A stretch of DNA of 64,000 bases from Microbacterium gubbeenense DSM 15944 (GTDB lineage: Bacteria > Actinomycetota > Actinomycetes > Actinomycetales > Microbacteriaceae). The notes under the pieces are model-generated. The model was not told where the DNA came from and made no database searches. It saw only the letters and a list, made by a program, of their open reading frames with translations. Of this stretch, positions 44,365 through 55,755 are shown piece by piece (the stretch's first letter is position 1; the number at the start of each line of letters is the position of its first letter). The DNA lies in the NCBI RefSeq assembly GCF_000422745.1, contig NZ_AUGQ01000005.1, forward strand, positions 186,001 through 250,000. The letters are read 5' to 3'. A program made the translations under genes and the position numbers.

Positions 44365-44673
44365 TCAGAGCTTGATCTCGATGTTGACGTCGGCCGGCAG
44401 GTCCAGACGCATGAGCGAGTCGACCGCCTTCGGCGTCGGGTCGACGATGTCGATGAGGCGCTTGTGGGTGCGCTTCTCGAAGTGCTCGCGGCTGTCCTTG
44501 TACTTGTGGGGCGACCGGATGACCGTCACGATGTTCTTCTCCGTGGGGAGGGGCACCGGGCCCACGACCTGCGCACCTGCGCGGGTCACGGTGTCGACGA
44601 TCTTGCGCGCCGACGTGTCGATGACCTCGTGGTCATACGACTTCAGGCGAATGCGGATCTTCTGTCCCGCCAT
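44365..44673 (-). CDS. rpsJ: 30S ribosomal protein S10
   Basis: A 102-residue S10/NusE, which joins the 30S head and also binds NusB and NusG in antitermination. It begins [15 protein letters not shown] and has K-R-L-I-D-I-V-x-P-T and [14 protein letters not shown] 44673 was chosen over an upstream ATG because the family begins there. A leader of about 270 nt precedes it. Confidence 0.98.
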   Translation of the reverse strand: MAGQKIRIRLKSYDHEVIDTSARKIVDTVTRAGAQVVGPVPLPTEKNIVTVIRSPHKYKDSREHFEKRTHKRLIDIVDPTPKAVDSLMRLDLPADVNIEIKL

Positions 44674-45093
44674 TTGTCTGCTCACTCTCATTCAGCGTCG
44701 TACCTCGATGGGCATTGGACGCACGTGCCCTCCGGATACCCTTCGGGCTGGCACACGAGCTCCTCTTGCGAGGGGCCGCGCCATATTCATCTGTCAATCC
44801 CGCGGGCGCACCGAAGACCGTGAGCTCTGGGATGTGATCGTTTCCTCTGCCTGCGGCCCAGGTCTGTGCGCTTCGCGCCGCCTGTGCACTGCCAGTGCAG
44901 TGATTCGATGGGCGCATAGCGCAGCCACCGAAATGTGGAACCTGTCTATTCTGCCAGGCGTTCACCCCCCAAAGCAACCCGGGCGTGTCGCGCCGCGATC
45001 CGCACGATCACGCGGATCCGTCCGGTCGCCACGGCGTCTTCTCAGCTACCCGATCAGGGCCGTTTGTCGGGGGTCAAGATCTAGTCTTATGGG
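44674..45093. other. Divergent intergenic region: S10-operon leader and gtrA promoter
   Basis: This 420-bp gap holds no gene that I can support. It contains the S10 promoter (44948-44977), a perfect interrupted palindrome TGCACTG-C-CAGTGCA (44885-44899) inside the transcribed leader, and the start region of the gtrA-like gene. TAGTCT (45082-45087) sits 7 bp before its GTG and could be a -10 for a nearly leaderless message. Confidence 0.55.
44948..44977 (-). promoter_or_regulatory. Probable S10-operon promoter
   Basis: On the minus strand TTGCTT (44972-44977), an 18-bp spacer and CAGAAT (44948-44953) preceded by TGG, an extended -10. The start would fall near 44940, giving a leader of about 270 nt before rpsJ. 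Confidence 0.55.
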
Positions 45094-45582
45094 GTGACGA
45101 ACGACGAGGGGAATTCTGCCGACGAAGCCGTCGGCGGCATGAAGGGCCCCGACGGGCCGCTCCTCAAACTCTTCAAGAACCGCGGGTTCGCCTTTCTCGT
45201 CGTCGGCGGCATCAACACGGGCATCGGATTCGTGTGGTTCATCCTGTTCTCGATGCTGTTCCGCACGATCGCACCGGGCGAGGCGTGGACGGTCTTCGTC
45301 GTCATCGCCTGCGCGCAGGTGACCTCGACGATCAGCGCCTTCTTCCTCTACCGCCGCCTCGTGTTCCGCGTGACGGGCCACGCCTGGCTCGACTTCTGGC
45401 GCTTCCAGCTGGTGTACCTGACGAGTTTTCTGCTGAATCTGCTTGTCGTTCCCCCGCTCAAGCTCTGGCTCGGGTGGGATGAGATCGTCGCCCAGTTCGC
45501 GTTCACGTTCGTGATCGCCGTGATCAGCTGGTTCGGACACAGCCAGTTCTCGTTCCGCCGCAGTGCAAAGGACACCCAATGA
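45094..45582 (+). CDS. GtrA-family membrane protein
   Basis: A 162-residue protein with four TM helices (about 30-52, 55-80, 92-112, 120-145), the GtrA/DPMS3 fold implicated in flipping polyprenyl-linked sugars across the membrane. It has F-L-V-V-G-G-I-N-T-G-I-G-F and Y-R-R-L-V-F-R. It starts at GTG 45094. It overlaps the next glycosyltransferase by 4 bp, and the DPMS-like enzyme two genes on is its expected functional partner. Confidence 0.85.
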   Translation: MTNDEGNSADEAVGGMKGPDGPLLKLFKNRGFAFLVVGGINTGIGFVWFILFSMLFRTIAPGEAWTVFVVIACAQVTSTISAFFLYRRLVFRVTGHAWLDFWRFQLVYLTSFLLNLLVVPPLKLWLGWDEIVAQFAFTFVIAVISWFGHSQFSFRRSAKDTQ

Positions 45583-46409
45583 CAGCGCCCGAACTCTCGG
45601 TCGTCGTGCCCGCGTTCCGCCAGGCGGGCGTGCTCGCCGAGACCATCCGATCGGTGCTCGCCCAGCACGAGGTCGATCTCGAGCTGATCGTCGCCGATCA
45701 CTCCTCCGACGACGGCACCTACGAGGTCGCCCAGGCGTTCGAGGGCGACTCGCGGGTCACGGTGCTGCGCACGCACGCGGGCGGCGGCGCGGTCGCGAAC
45801 TGGTCGGCCGTGACGAAGCGCGCGCGGGGCGAGTTCGTGAAGCTGCTGCCGGGCGACGACACGGTGCTTCCCGGATCCCTCGCCCGCCAGGTCGCGCTGC
45901 TGCGCGCGAACCCGGGCGCGACGCTCGTGGGCGGCCGGCGGCGCATCATCGATCAGAAGGGCCGCACGATTGCGAAGTCGCGCGGGCTGCAGGGCCTTTC
46001 GCCCGAGATGCCGGGCGGCGAGGCGGTGCGCGCGTCGGTGCTCAGTGGCACGAACCCGTTCGGCGAGCCGGGCGCGGTGATGATGCGCCGATCCGCGCTG
46101 GATCGGGCGGGCGGATGGCAGGGGCAGTGGTCGTACGCGATCGATGTGGCGACGTACTACGCGGTGCTGAAGTACGGATCCTTCGTGCGCGACGACGAGG
46201 TCGCCTCGACGTTCCGCGTCGGCGGCGGGCAGTGGTCCGTCGCGCTCGTCGACGAACAGGCGTCAGAGATGGCGCGGTTGTTCGCGCAGGCGCATCGCGA
46301 TTTCGACGAGGTGTCCGAGGATGATGTGATCCGCGGATCCCGCAGGGCGCGGCGCCTCGCCTGGCAGCGCCGTATGGTCTATCGAGTGCTGAAGGTCGTG
46401 AAGCGATGA
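45579..46409 (+). CDS. Glycosyltransferase family 2 protein
   Basis: A 276-residue soluble GT-A enzyme (S-V-V-V-P-A-F-R-Q, I-V-A-D-H-S-S-D-D-G-T, and the metal motif L-L-P-G-D-D near residue 90). It probably transfers a sugar onto a surface glycan or lipid acceptor. Donor and acceptor are unknown. It overlaps both neighbours by 4 bp, so the three plus-strand genes are one operon. Confidence 0.87.
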   Translation: MTAPELSVVVPAFRQAGVLAETIRSVLAQHEVDLELIVADHSSDDGTYEVAQAFEGDSRVTVLRTHAGGGAVANWSAVTKRARGEFVKLLPGDDTVLPGSLARQVALLRANPGATLVGGRRRIIDQKGRTIAKSRGLQGLSPEMPGGEAVRASVLSGTNPFGEPGAVMMRRSALDRAGGWQGQWSYAIDVATYYAVLKYGSFVRDDEVASTFRVGGGQWSVALVDEQASEMARLFAQAHRDFDEVSEDDVIRGSRRARRLAWQRRMVYRVLKVVKR

Positions 46410-47347
46410 GGACGATCGCGTTCGTGCTGCCGATCTACAACGAGCAGGACAACATCCCGGTGCTGTACGAGCGGCTCACGGCCGTGGCCGCCTCGCTCGC
46501 CGACCGGTTCGCATGCGAGTTCGTCTTCGTCGACGACGGATCCCGCGACCGCTCGCTGCCGCTGCTGCGCGCGCTGCGCGAGAACGACGACCGGGTGTCG
46601 GTGTACGCGCTCGCGCGGAACAAGGGCCACCAGGTCGCGGTGACGGCAGGGCTCGACGTGGCCGACGCAGACGCGGTGATCGTGATGGACAGCGATCTGC
46701 AGGATCCGCCCGAGGTCGCGCACGCCCTGATCGAAGCGTGGGAGAACGGCGCAGACGTGGCCTACGCGAAGCGCCGCACCCGCAACGATGGGTTCTTCAA
46801 GCGCACATCGGCCGGCGTCTTTTACTGGGTGCTGTCGAAGATGGCGCGCATCGAGATCCCGCGCGACACCGGCGACTTCCGACTGCTCGACCACCGCGTC
46901 GTGGAGGAGCTGCGCCGATACCCCGAGCGCAACCGCTTCCTGCGCGGCATGGTCGCCGAGATCGGCTTCAGCCAGCAGGCCGTGGAGTTCGACCGCGACG
47001 CGCGGCACGCGGGCAAGACCGGATACCCGCTGAGCAAGATGGTCAAGCTCGCGGCCGACGGGATCATCGGGTTCAGCTCATTCCCGCTGCGCCTGATCAG
47101 CGGCATCGGACTCGTGCTCGCCGTGATCGCCGGCGTCTGGACGGTGTATCTCGCGATCTCACGATGGGTCGACCCGTCGTCATCGGTCGAGGGCTGGACG
47201 TTCCTCGCGGCCGGCATGTTCCTGCTCGGCGGAATCCAGATGCTGATGCTGGGCGTGCTCGGAAACTACATCGGGCGCATCTACGAAGAGGTGCAGGCCC
47301 GGCCGCTGTACGCCTTCTCCGTCGCGGAGCACGGGCCGCGGCGCTGA
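46406..47347 (+). CDS. GtrB/DPMS-like polyprenyl-phosphate glycosyltransferase
   Basis: A 313-residue membrane GT2. The catalytic domain (1-225) has F-V-D-D-G-S-R-D-R-S, N-K-G-H-Q-V-A-V-T-A-G-L, M-D-S-D-L-Q-D-P-P-E (metal Asp), and R-R-T-R-N-D-G-F-F-K. Two C-terminal TM helices (about 232-255 and 268-292) follow. Such enzymes load a sugar onto polyprenyl phosphate for later use outside the membrane; the GtrA-like protein is the natural flippase. Confidence 0.88.
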   Translation: MRTIAFVLPIYNEQDNIPVLYERLTAVAASLADRFACEFVFVDDGSRDRSLPLLRALRENDDRVSVYALARNKGHQVAVTAGLDVADADAVIVMDSDLQDPPEVAHALIEAWENGADVAYAKRRTRNDGFFKRTSAGVFYWVLSKMARIEIPRDTGDFRLLDHRVVEELRRYPERNRFLRGMVAEIGFSQQAVEFDRDARHAGKTGYPLSKMVKLAADGIIGFSSFPLRLISGIGLVLAVIAGVWTVYLAISRWVDPSSSVEGWTFLAAGMFLLGGIQMLMLGVLGNYIGRIYEEVQARPLYAFSVAEHGPRR

Positions 47348-47363
47348 CCCTGACTCGGGGTCA
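47345..47363. terminator. Small bidirectional hairpin spanning two stop codons
   Basis: TGACCC-N7-GGGTCA contains the stop codons of the convergent GT2 gene and membrane protein gene. A 6-bp stem, too short to be a strong terminator alone. Confidence 0.4.
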
Positions 47364-49538
47364 CACCCGCTCGCGCCGCCGCACCACCCCGCGCGCGATG
47401 AGCCAGCCGGCCAGCACAAGCCACGCGAGCACGAAGGATCCGGCGAGCACCGGGAACGGCGGCGGCAGGAACCGCACCGTCACCTCGTCGCCTGCCTCGA
47501 GCCCCGCGACGTCGACGGTCAGCAGGTAGTCGCGCACGGGATCCGCGAGCTCCGCCCCCGAGACCGAGTACCCGGGGAAGGGCAATCGGCTGAGCGCGAC
47601 GCGCGGATCCTCACCCACGGCGTCGACGGTGAACGTGACGCTCGTCTGGGTCTCCCCCGTCTCGGTCACGTCGGCGCCCTCGCCTGACCACACGACACCG
47701 CCGGCTGCGGGCAGCGGCTCATCGCGTTCGAATTGCCACATCCAGCCGCCGTCGTTGCCGAGGTGCCACCCCTCGGGCGCGGTCGGCTCTTTGTCGAACG
47801 AGTACTTCGCGACGAGGATCGTCGAGACGCTCAGCAGGTCGGCGACCGGAAGGTCCGTCTCTTCATCGTTGCTCCAGAGCGTCTCGAGCGCGCTCTTGCA
47901 GGTGAGGCCGCGGAGGTCGCTGCACAGGTCTGAGGCATACGCCGAGAACGGCAGCACCGTGTAGACGCTCGAGACGTTCGCGTCGCTGACGTACCAGAGG
48001 TTCGCCATCAGGCGCTCGTCCCAGCTCTCGGGGGTTCCGGCGCCCTTCATGTAGTTGCCGACGACGATCGCATCGCCCTCGACGTCGCCCAGCACGTCGC
48101 GCAACTCATCGGTGTCGGTGGGGGCGTTCACACTCGGCAGCGGCGATTCGCGCCACTGCATGAGCTGCGCGGCGCCGACGCCCATCGTCACGAGCATTGC
48201 GCAGGCGACGACGAACGCGGTCTTCTTCTCCCAGGAGGAGGCCCGACCGGGCACGAATGGGGTGTCCCTCGCCTGGGCGACGAGCACGACCACGATGACC
48301 GCGATGACCTGCAGGGCGGCGCCGAGCGCGATCGCCTTCCACGCCCACATCTCGCCGATCCACGAGACATATGCCATCGCGGCAATGAGCGCGACGGCGG
48401 CCCAGGCGCGCCCGCGCGAGATGCGCTCGGGGAACGCCTTGGTGGCGGCGACCGCGAACACGATCAGCACGGCGATGACGACGTACGGCATCATGCGCAG
48501 CGGCCAGCGGATCGCCCCGAGGTCGCTCGGCGCGATGATGAACGCGAGCGCGAACGCGCCGTAGATCCACACCGGCAGGAGCCGCTTAATGTTCGCGCGC
48601 GGGATCGGGAGGAACAGCGGCAGCAGCGGGAGGATCCAGGCGATGTAGACGAGCGGTCCCGACGTCATCGCGCCCTCGAACGACTGGATCGTCGCGACGG
48701 TGAGCGGCGAGGCCGAGGAGAACAGGTCGGAGATGTCGGCGTTGAGGAACCCGGTGTTCTCGTACGGCGCCTCGCTGCGCGTTGTGACGGCCGAGGTCAT
48801 CATCGCGGGCAGGTACACGACGATCGTCCACAGCCCGCCCCACGCGCTCGCCGCGAGGGTGCGGAGAATGCGCACGCGGTCGCGCAGCACGATGTGGCGC
48901 ACGAGGGTCTCGACGAGCAGCACGACCAGCACGATCACGCCGAAGACGTAGCCGAAGGTGACGAGCGTGAAACTCGTGATGACGAGCGGGATCGGCGACT
49001 TGCCGTGCTCGACCGCGCGCCGCAGGGTCCACCACACGAGAGGCAGCAGGCACGAGTCGAACAGGCCCGTCGACCAGGACGCGGCGTCCATGTACACGGT
49101 GAAACCGGCAGCCGGGGCAAGGGTCGCGGCGAGCGCGGCCCACGGGCGGGAGGCCCCGAACTCGCGGCAGATCAAGTACATGCCGATCGCAAAGATCGCG
49201 AGGAAGAGGATCTTCCAGGCCGTCACGTGGAGGGCGGCGTCGGGGGTGACATATGCCGTGAGCCCGATGAGCCAGGTGACGGGACTGAGAATCCCCCACT
49301 GCCCTTCGGCGAAGTAGTTGCCGCCCTGCCAGGCAGAGGGATCGAGAATCGGCAGCGTGCCGCGCGAGAGGTGCTCGCCGAGCGACCACCACTGGCCGAA
49401 GGATCCGCGCTCGGTGTCGTCGGCGAAGTAGAACCGCGGGTTCACAGCGACGCGCGACGCGGCGAGCGCGATCGTGAGGACGACCGAGATCAGGGGCCAG
49501 CGAAGCCGCCGCCAGAACGTGTCGCGCGCTGATGTCAT
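47361..49538 (-). CDS. Large polytopic membrane protein, glycan-associated
   Basis: A 725-residue protein with about 12 TM helices in residues 15-480, a soluble extracytoplasmic region (480-680), and a final TM with a basic end (R-R-R-E-R-V). An early Asp pair (F-A-D-D-T-E) after TM1 and the general layout resemble YfhO-like or GT-C-type membrane glycosyltransferases, but no firm motif was found. ATG 49538 follows GGGGAGAGG. It converges with the GT2 genes and diverges from rmlA, so surface polysaccharide is the likely context. Confidence 0.68.
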   Translation of the reverse strand: MTSARDTFWRRLRWPLISVVLTIALAASRVAVNPRFYFADDTERGSFGQWWSLGEHLSRGTLPILDPSAWQGGNYFAEGQWGILSPVTWLIGLTAYVTPDAALHVTAWKILFLAIFAIGMYLICREFGASRPWAALAATLAPAAGFTVYMDAASWSTGLFDSCLLPLVWWTLRRAVEHGKSPIPLVITSFTLVTFGYVFGVIVLVVLLVETLVRHIVLRDRVRILRTLAASAWGGLWTIVVYLPAMMTSAVTTRSEAPYENTGFLNADISDLFSSASPLTVATIQSFEGAMTSGPLVYIAWILPLLPLFLPIPRANIKRLLPVWIYGAFALAFIIAPSDLGAIRWPLRMMPYVVIAVLIVFAVAATKAFPERISRGRAWAAVALIAAMAYVSWIGEMWAWKAIALGAALQVIAVIVVVLVAQARDTPFVPGRASSWEKKTAFVVACAMLVTMGVGAAQLMQWRESPLPSVNAPTDTDELRDVLGDVEGDAIVVGNYMKGAGTPESWDERLMANLWYVSDANVSSVYTVLPFSAYASDLCSDLRGLTCKSALETLWSNDEETDLPVADLLSVSTILVAKYSFDKEPTAPEGWHLGNDGGWMWQFERDEPLPAAGGVVWSGEGADVTETGETQTSVTFTVDAVGEDPRVALSRLPFPGYSVSGAELADPVRDYLLTVDVAGLEAGDEVTVRFLPPPFPVLAGSFVLAWLVLAGWLIARGVVRRRERV

Positions 49539-49620
49539 GCGGCTGCCTCTCCCCGGAAAATCGACCTCCGCAAGGCTATCCTCCCGAGGCTCGCAACCCC
49601 TGCATGACACAATGGATCCT

Positions 49621-51487
<1,867 letters not shown>

Positions 51488-51488
<1 letters not shown>

Positions 51489-52852
51489 TGGAGACCACGA
51501 TCGACGGTCTTCTGCTGTTCGACCTCGACGTGCGCGGCGATAACCGCGGCTGGTTCAAGGAGAACTGGCAGCGAGAGAAGATGACGGCGGCGGGGCTGCC
51601 CGATTTCGGACCGGTGCAGAACAACATCTCGTTCAACGCGACGGCGGGCACGACGCGCGGCATCCACGCCGAGCCGTGGGACAAGTGGGTGTCGGTCGCG
51701 ACGGGTCGCATTTTCGGCGCGTGGGTGGATCTGCGCGAGGGCGACGGCTTCGGGCGCGTGTTCACGGCCGAGATCGGCCCGGATCGCGCGATCTTCGTGC
51801 CGCGCGGGGTCGGCAACGCGTTCCAGGTGCTGGAGGACGGCACGGCGTACACGTATCTCGTGAACGACCACTGGTCGCCCGATGCGTCGTACTCGTTCCT
51901 GAACCTCGCAGACGAGACGGTCGCGATCGACTGGCCGATTTCGCTGGAGTCAGCCGAGCTCAGTGAGAAGGATCGGAACCACCCGCGGCTGGCCGACGTC
52001 ACGCCGGTGCCGCCGCGCAAGATTCTGGTCGTGGGCGCGAACGGGCAGTTGGGCCGCGCGCTGCGTTCGGCGTACGAAGTCCGTTCGCACGTCGAGTTCG
52101 CGACGCGCGAGGATCTGGATCTGACCGCAGATCTGTCCGGCGCCCGTCGCTGGCGCGACTACGGTGCGATTATCAACGCGGGCGCGTACACGGCGGTGGA
52201 TGCCGCCGAGACCGATCGCGCGGGCGCGTGGGCGGCGAATGCGACGGGCGTCGCGGCGCTCGCGCGCGTGGCGGCGTCGAACGGGATCACGCTGGTGCAC
52301 GTGTCGAGCGACTACGTGTTCGACGGATCCGCGTCGTCGTACTCGGAGGACGACGCCGTATCTCCCGTGGGCGTGTACGGCCAGTCGAAGGCCGCAGGCG
52401 ATATCGCGGCTGCCACGACCCCGCGGCATTACATCGTGCGCACGTCGTGGGTGATCGGCGAGGGCAACAATTTCGTCTCCACGATGGCGTCGCTCGCGTC
52501 GCGCGGGGTGGATCCGTCGGTCGTCGACGACCAGGTGGGCCGGCTGACGTTCACGAGCGAGATCGCTCGGGGCATCCGTCACCTGCTCGAGACAGGCGCG
52601 CCGTACGGCACATACAACCTCACGGGATCGGGTGCGCCTCGCTCGTGGTTCGAGATCGCGCGGCGAGTGTTCGAGCTGACGGGGCACGATCCGTCGCGCG
52701 TCTCTGCGGTGTCGACGGCCGAGTACTTCGCGGGGAAGACGGGCATCGCACCGCGCCCCGCGAACAGCGTGCTCGCCCTGGACAAGATCCAGGCGACGGG
52801 TTTCGTGCCGGCCGACGCCGATGAGTCGCTCGTGGACTATTTGCGGCAGTAG
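51488..52852 (+). CDS. rmlCD: Bifunctional dTDP-4-dehydrorhamnose 3,5-epimerase/reductase (RmlC-RmlD fusion)
   Basis: A 454-residue fusion. Residues 1-175 are a cupin with R-G-I-H-A-E-P-W-D-K-W (epimerase His) and the V-P-R-G-V-G-N-A-F motif; the late Y-T-Y-L-V-N-D-H-W provides the second catalytic region. Residues from about 180 are an SDR reductase (V-V-G-A-N-G-Q-L-G-R-A-L, S-S-D-Y-V-F-D-G, Y-x-Q-S-K). Together with RmlA and RmlB this completes dTDP-L-rhamnose. Separate rmlC and rmlD genes are more usual; the fusion is known in some actinobacteria. Confidence 0.92.
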
Positions 52853-52901
52853 CTATCGCGCGTGGCCGCCATCGCGGCATGCTTACGCGAGGTCGCGGAG
52901 G

Positions 52902-54146
52902 TCAGAGCTCCCACAGCGACGCAACAGGCAGAGTCGCGAGGCGATCACCGAAGAACGCCCCCTTCTGCGCTGTGTTGAGCACGTACCCACCGACGAATCG
53001 GTCGCCGAGCCGGTCGCGCAGGCTGCGCAGCCCCTTGAAGTGTTCTGCCTTTGCCGTGCTGCCTGCCTTTACCTCGATTCCGATGATCGACCCGTCGCCG
53101 AGCTCGATAACGACGTCGACTTCGAGTCCGTCACGATCTCGATAGTGGAACAGCTCGAACTCTGCGTCGCTCCATGCTCGCTGACGCATAAGCTCCCCCA
53201 CGACGAATCCTTCGAGGGCCGCCCCGATATGCGCGTTTCCGATCGGCACGAGCTGACCCTCGGATACACGCGCAAGCCGCAGCGCCAGCCCTGCGTCACC
53301 CACCACGACTTTCGCTCTGCCCACTTCGCGCGTTGTGAGGTTCGGCGTCCACGGACGCAGTCGCGTCGTGAGATACAGAATTTCGAGAAGCTCGAGGTAT
53401 GACGTGACGGACGTCTCGGGGAGATTCGCGTCGCGCGCGATGCGCGTTTTGACGAGCTCTCCTGCGTTCGCCGCTGCAACGATGCGAAGAACGGATGAGA
53501 TGCGGGACGGATCGACACGAGGCGCGAGATCGGCAATGTCGCGCCGCAAGAGTCGTTCGACATAACTGTCGAACCAGACGTTGCGCATGCGCTCCCCCAA
53601 CGAACGCACTTCCGGATATCCCCCGCGAGCGATCGCCGCCGCGTACGTCGGTCGATCCCACGCGGTCTCCACTTGGGCCGCATCAATACCGGCGTTCGCG
53701 CGCGCGACGAAATCGTCGCGTTCGCCGCGTATCTCTCCCTGGCTCAGCGACCGCAACTCGATTGTGACCGCACGGCCAGCCAGGCTGTCAGGAGCACCAG
53801 GAAGGAGTAGAAGGTCGCTGGATCCTGTGAGAAGGTATCGTCCAGGTCGGCGGTCGCGATCGATGGAGGCCTTGATCGCGAGGATCAGACGTGGCGCGCG
53901 CTGAAGCTCATCAATCACCAGCGTGCCGGTCGAGTTCTGATCAACGAACGCTGCGGGATCGTCCTCGGCAGCTGCGCGCGAGACTTCGTCATCGAGGGTG
54001 ACGAAACGCGCGTCCCGCGAGTCGGCGAGTTGCCGGGCGAATGTGCTTTTCCCGACCTGTCGTGCGCCCTGAATCGCAAGCGCCGGGAATGTGTCGATCG
54101 CTTCCTTCGCGAAGGTCATCGAGAACCGCTCCAGCAACTCGGTCAT
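52902..54146 (-). CDS. AAA ATPase with DUF4143 domain
   Basis: A 414-residue protein. The AAA_14 domain has Walker A G-A-R-Q-V-G-K-S (about 27-34) and Walker B L-V-I-D-E-L-Q-R-A-P, with T-G-S-S-D as sensor 1. The C-terminal DUF4143 domain carries a restriction-like pattern (L-E-V-D-V-V-I-E, G-I-E-V-K-A-G). Family members are scattered and often mobile, with unknown duty. It lies first on the accessory side of the rml operon. Its start region faces the 22-bp tandem repeats at 54165-54252. Confidence 0.85.
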   Translation of the reverse strand: MTELLERFSMTFAKEAIDTFPALAIQGARQVGKSTFARQLADSRDARFVTLDDEVSRAAAEDDPAAFVDQNSTGTLVIDELQRAPRLILAIKASIDRDRRPGRYLLTGSSDLLLLPGAPDSLAGRAVTIELRSLSQGEIRGERDDFVARANAGIDAAQVETAWDRPTYAAAIARGGYPEVRSLGERMRNVWFDSYVERLLRRDIADLAPRVDPSRISSVLRIVAAANAGELVKTRIARDANLPETSVTSYLELLEILYLTTRLRPWTPNLTTREVGRAKVVVGDAGLALRLARVSEGQLVPIGNAHIGAALEGFVVGELMRQRAWSDAEFELFHYRDRDGLEVDVVIELGDGSIIGIEVKAGSTAKAEHFKGLRSLRDRLGDRFVGGYVLNTAQKGAFFGDRLATLPVASLWEL

Positions 54147-54164
54147 GCCACGATCATAGTGCCA

Positions 54165-54252
54165 ACTCGCGGATTCGCGGAGCTTAAGTCGCGGATTCGC
54201 GACGTTCGACTCGCGGATTCGCGGACCTCAAGTCGCGGGCGCGCGGGGCTCA
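54165..54252. repeat. Four 22-bp tandem repeats between divergent genes
   Basis: Four contiguous units (54165-54186, 54187-54208, 54209-54230, 54231-54252). Each begins A-C/G-TCGCGG and carries CGCG-N4-CGCG symmetry (core CGCGGATTCGCG). Odd units begin AC, even units AG, so the true period may be 44 bp. The last unit is diverged in the middle. It occupies the start-to-start region of the DUF4143 gene (minus) and the serine hydrolase gene (plus). Confidence 0.9.
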
Positions 54253-54323
54253 TGACGCGGTGCTCGCGCGAACCTGTACGCCTGGTGTCCGCCGGATCGA
54301 CGCACTGCGACAGAATTGCTCTC

Positions 54324-55151
54324 ATGTCTCGCGCACAGCACCTTCTCGATGCCGTCTCGCTCAGCATCGACGAGATCGGGTTCGCCGCGCACGGGGTGCA
54401 CGTGCGCGTGGGCGATGATGCGGCCCAGCGGCGCTTCACCGCGGAGGCTCGCGAGGAGATCCATTCGGTCGCCAAGGCCATCGCGGTGCTCGCGGTCGGG
54501 ATCGCGCGTGACGAGGGGATCTTCGATCCGGACGCGATCGTCGCGCACGACTACACGACACGCGATCTGCTGACGATGACGACCGGTGTGGACTTCCCCT
54601 GGTCGCCGACGATGTTCGACGATCACGACGATGCGGCGCGGGAGTTCCTCTCGCGCCCGACGTCGGGCCGCTCGTTCCAGTACGCGAACTCCAGCACGTA
54701 CACGGCGATGCGCCAGCTCGCGGCGGCCACGGGCGACGTGGAGGAGTGGCTGCGCCCGCGATTGTTCGACCCGCTCGGATGGCACGACGTGGAGTGGCGG
54801 CGCTGTCCGCGCGGGTTCGTGCTGGCCGGCGAGGGGCTCGCGCTGACAACGGACGAGATCGCGCGACTCGGCCTTCTGCTCCGCGACCGCGGGGTGTATA
54901 ACGGGCGCCGCATCGTCGCGGGCGACTGGATCGATGGGATGCACTCCGGCTGGGTCTCGACCGGCGGTGAATCCGCGGGGTACGGCGGCTACGCGATGGG
55001 CGGTTGGCGAGGGCCGGGCGATGCGTGGCGGCTGCACGGCGCGGGCGGTCAGCTCGTGATCTTCGCGGGCGACGCGGTGATCACGATCACGGGCGACGAC
55101 CACTTCCGCGCTGACGCCGTCACGGCGATGGCCGTCGCTGCCGCGAGCTGA
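54324..55151 (+). CDS. Beta-lactamase-family serine hydrolase
   Basis: A 275-residue class C-like/PBP4*-type hydrolase without a signal peptide. The nucleophile motif S-V-A-K (S-x-x-K, near residue 50) and Y-A-N (Y-x-N) are clear. The third motif looks like H-G-A-G-G rather than K-T-G, as in esterase-type members. It likely acts in the cytoplasm on an ester or amide; function in resistance is not implied. ATG 54324 was taken because the sequence before it is repeats. Confidence 0.8.
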   Translation: MSRAQHLLDAVSLSIDEIGFAAHGVHVRVGDDAAQRRFTAEAREEIHSVAKAIAVLAVGIARDEGIFDPDAIVAHDYTTRDLLTMTTGVDFPWSPTMFDDHDDAAREFLSRPTSGRSFQYANSSTYTAMRQLAAATGDVEEWLRPRLFDPLGWHDVEWRRCPRGFVLAGEGLALTTDEIARLGLLLRDRGVYNGRRIVAGDWIDGMHSGWVSTGGESAGYGGYAMGGWRGPGDAWRLHGAGGQLVIFAGDAVITITGDDHFRADAVTAMAVAAAS

Positions 55152-55222
55152 CCCGAGGTGTTCCATCGATCGCTGCGCCGTGGAATCATGGCGCGGACGA
55201 TGTGAGAACACACAATCTGGGC

Positions 55223-55654
55223 TCAGTACTCCCGGAATGCCGGGGCTTGAGCGCGTTGCGTGGCCGCGGCCTGGCTATTTAACCCTTCACACCAGCTTGG
55301 GTATACCCGGAACCCACGCTTGCCGGGCAGCTTCCCTGAAACGACACCGAGTTCAGCAAGATGCGCGCCGGTGAACCGGAACACGCCGCGTCGGTCCTGC
55401 TGTTCCACGAAGACGAGCAGGCCCGCAGCGAGATCGTCATCGCCGAACGGGCTCGTCTCCCCTTCGGCATCCCGCTGCCAGAACGCGACGAAAGCGCCCG
55501 GCTTGGACGGGGTGTTCCGCGCAGTGCGGATGTGCCAGGTCTCGTTGCCGATCACGGCAATCCCTGACTCGTAATCGCTGTTCTGTGTCTCGGGGCTCAC
55601 CTCAACAGGAAATCCCATCTCGGCGGAGTAGGCCTCGAACGCGTTGAATCGCAC
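55223..55654 (-). CDS. MepB-family protein
   Basis: A 143-residue MepB-like protein. It has Y-E-S-G, R-T-A-R-N-T-P-S-K-P-G-A-F-V-A-F-W-Q-R, the D-D-D-L segment, and the diagnostic G-K-R-G-F-R-V-Y-P-S-W. MepB was named in Staphylococcus beside the MepA efflux pump, but its biochemical function is not known. It starts at GTG 55654 with GAGGTAG upstream. No efflux gene is adjacent here. Confidence 0.85.
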   Translation of the reverse strand: MRFNAFEAYSAEMGFPVEVSPETQNSDYESGIAVIGNETWHIRTARNTPSKPGAFVAFWQRDAEGETSPFGDDDLAAGLLVFVEQQDRRGVFRFTGAHLAELGVVSGKLPGKRGFRVYPSWCEGLNSQAAATQRAQAPAFREY

Positions 55655-55742
55655 TCGGACACGCTACCTCAGAGGCCGAACTGCGATGAGCCCCTCGAAC
55701 GCGAGCTCCCGCGGGGCGCCGATCGCGCGAGAATCGGCCCCT

Positions 55743-55755
55743 CCCCCCCCCCCCC
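55743..55755. repeat. 13-nt poly-C (poly-G) tract
   Basis: A run of 13 C on the plus strand. Read on the minus strand it is G13 starting at the last base of the TAG stop of the DUF222-HNH gene. Such tracts are prone to slipped-strand length change. Confidence 0.9.

Noticed and set aside
54231..54252. 22-bp repeats as a CRISPR array
   Set aside because: Units are contiguous with no spacers, only four copies, and no cas genes are present.
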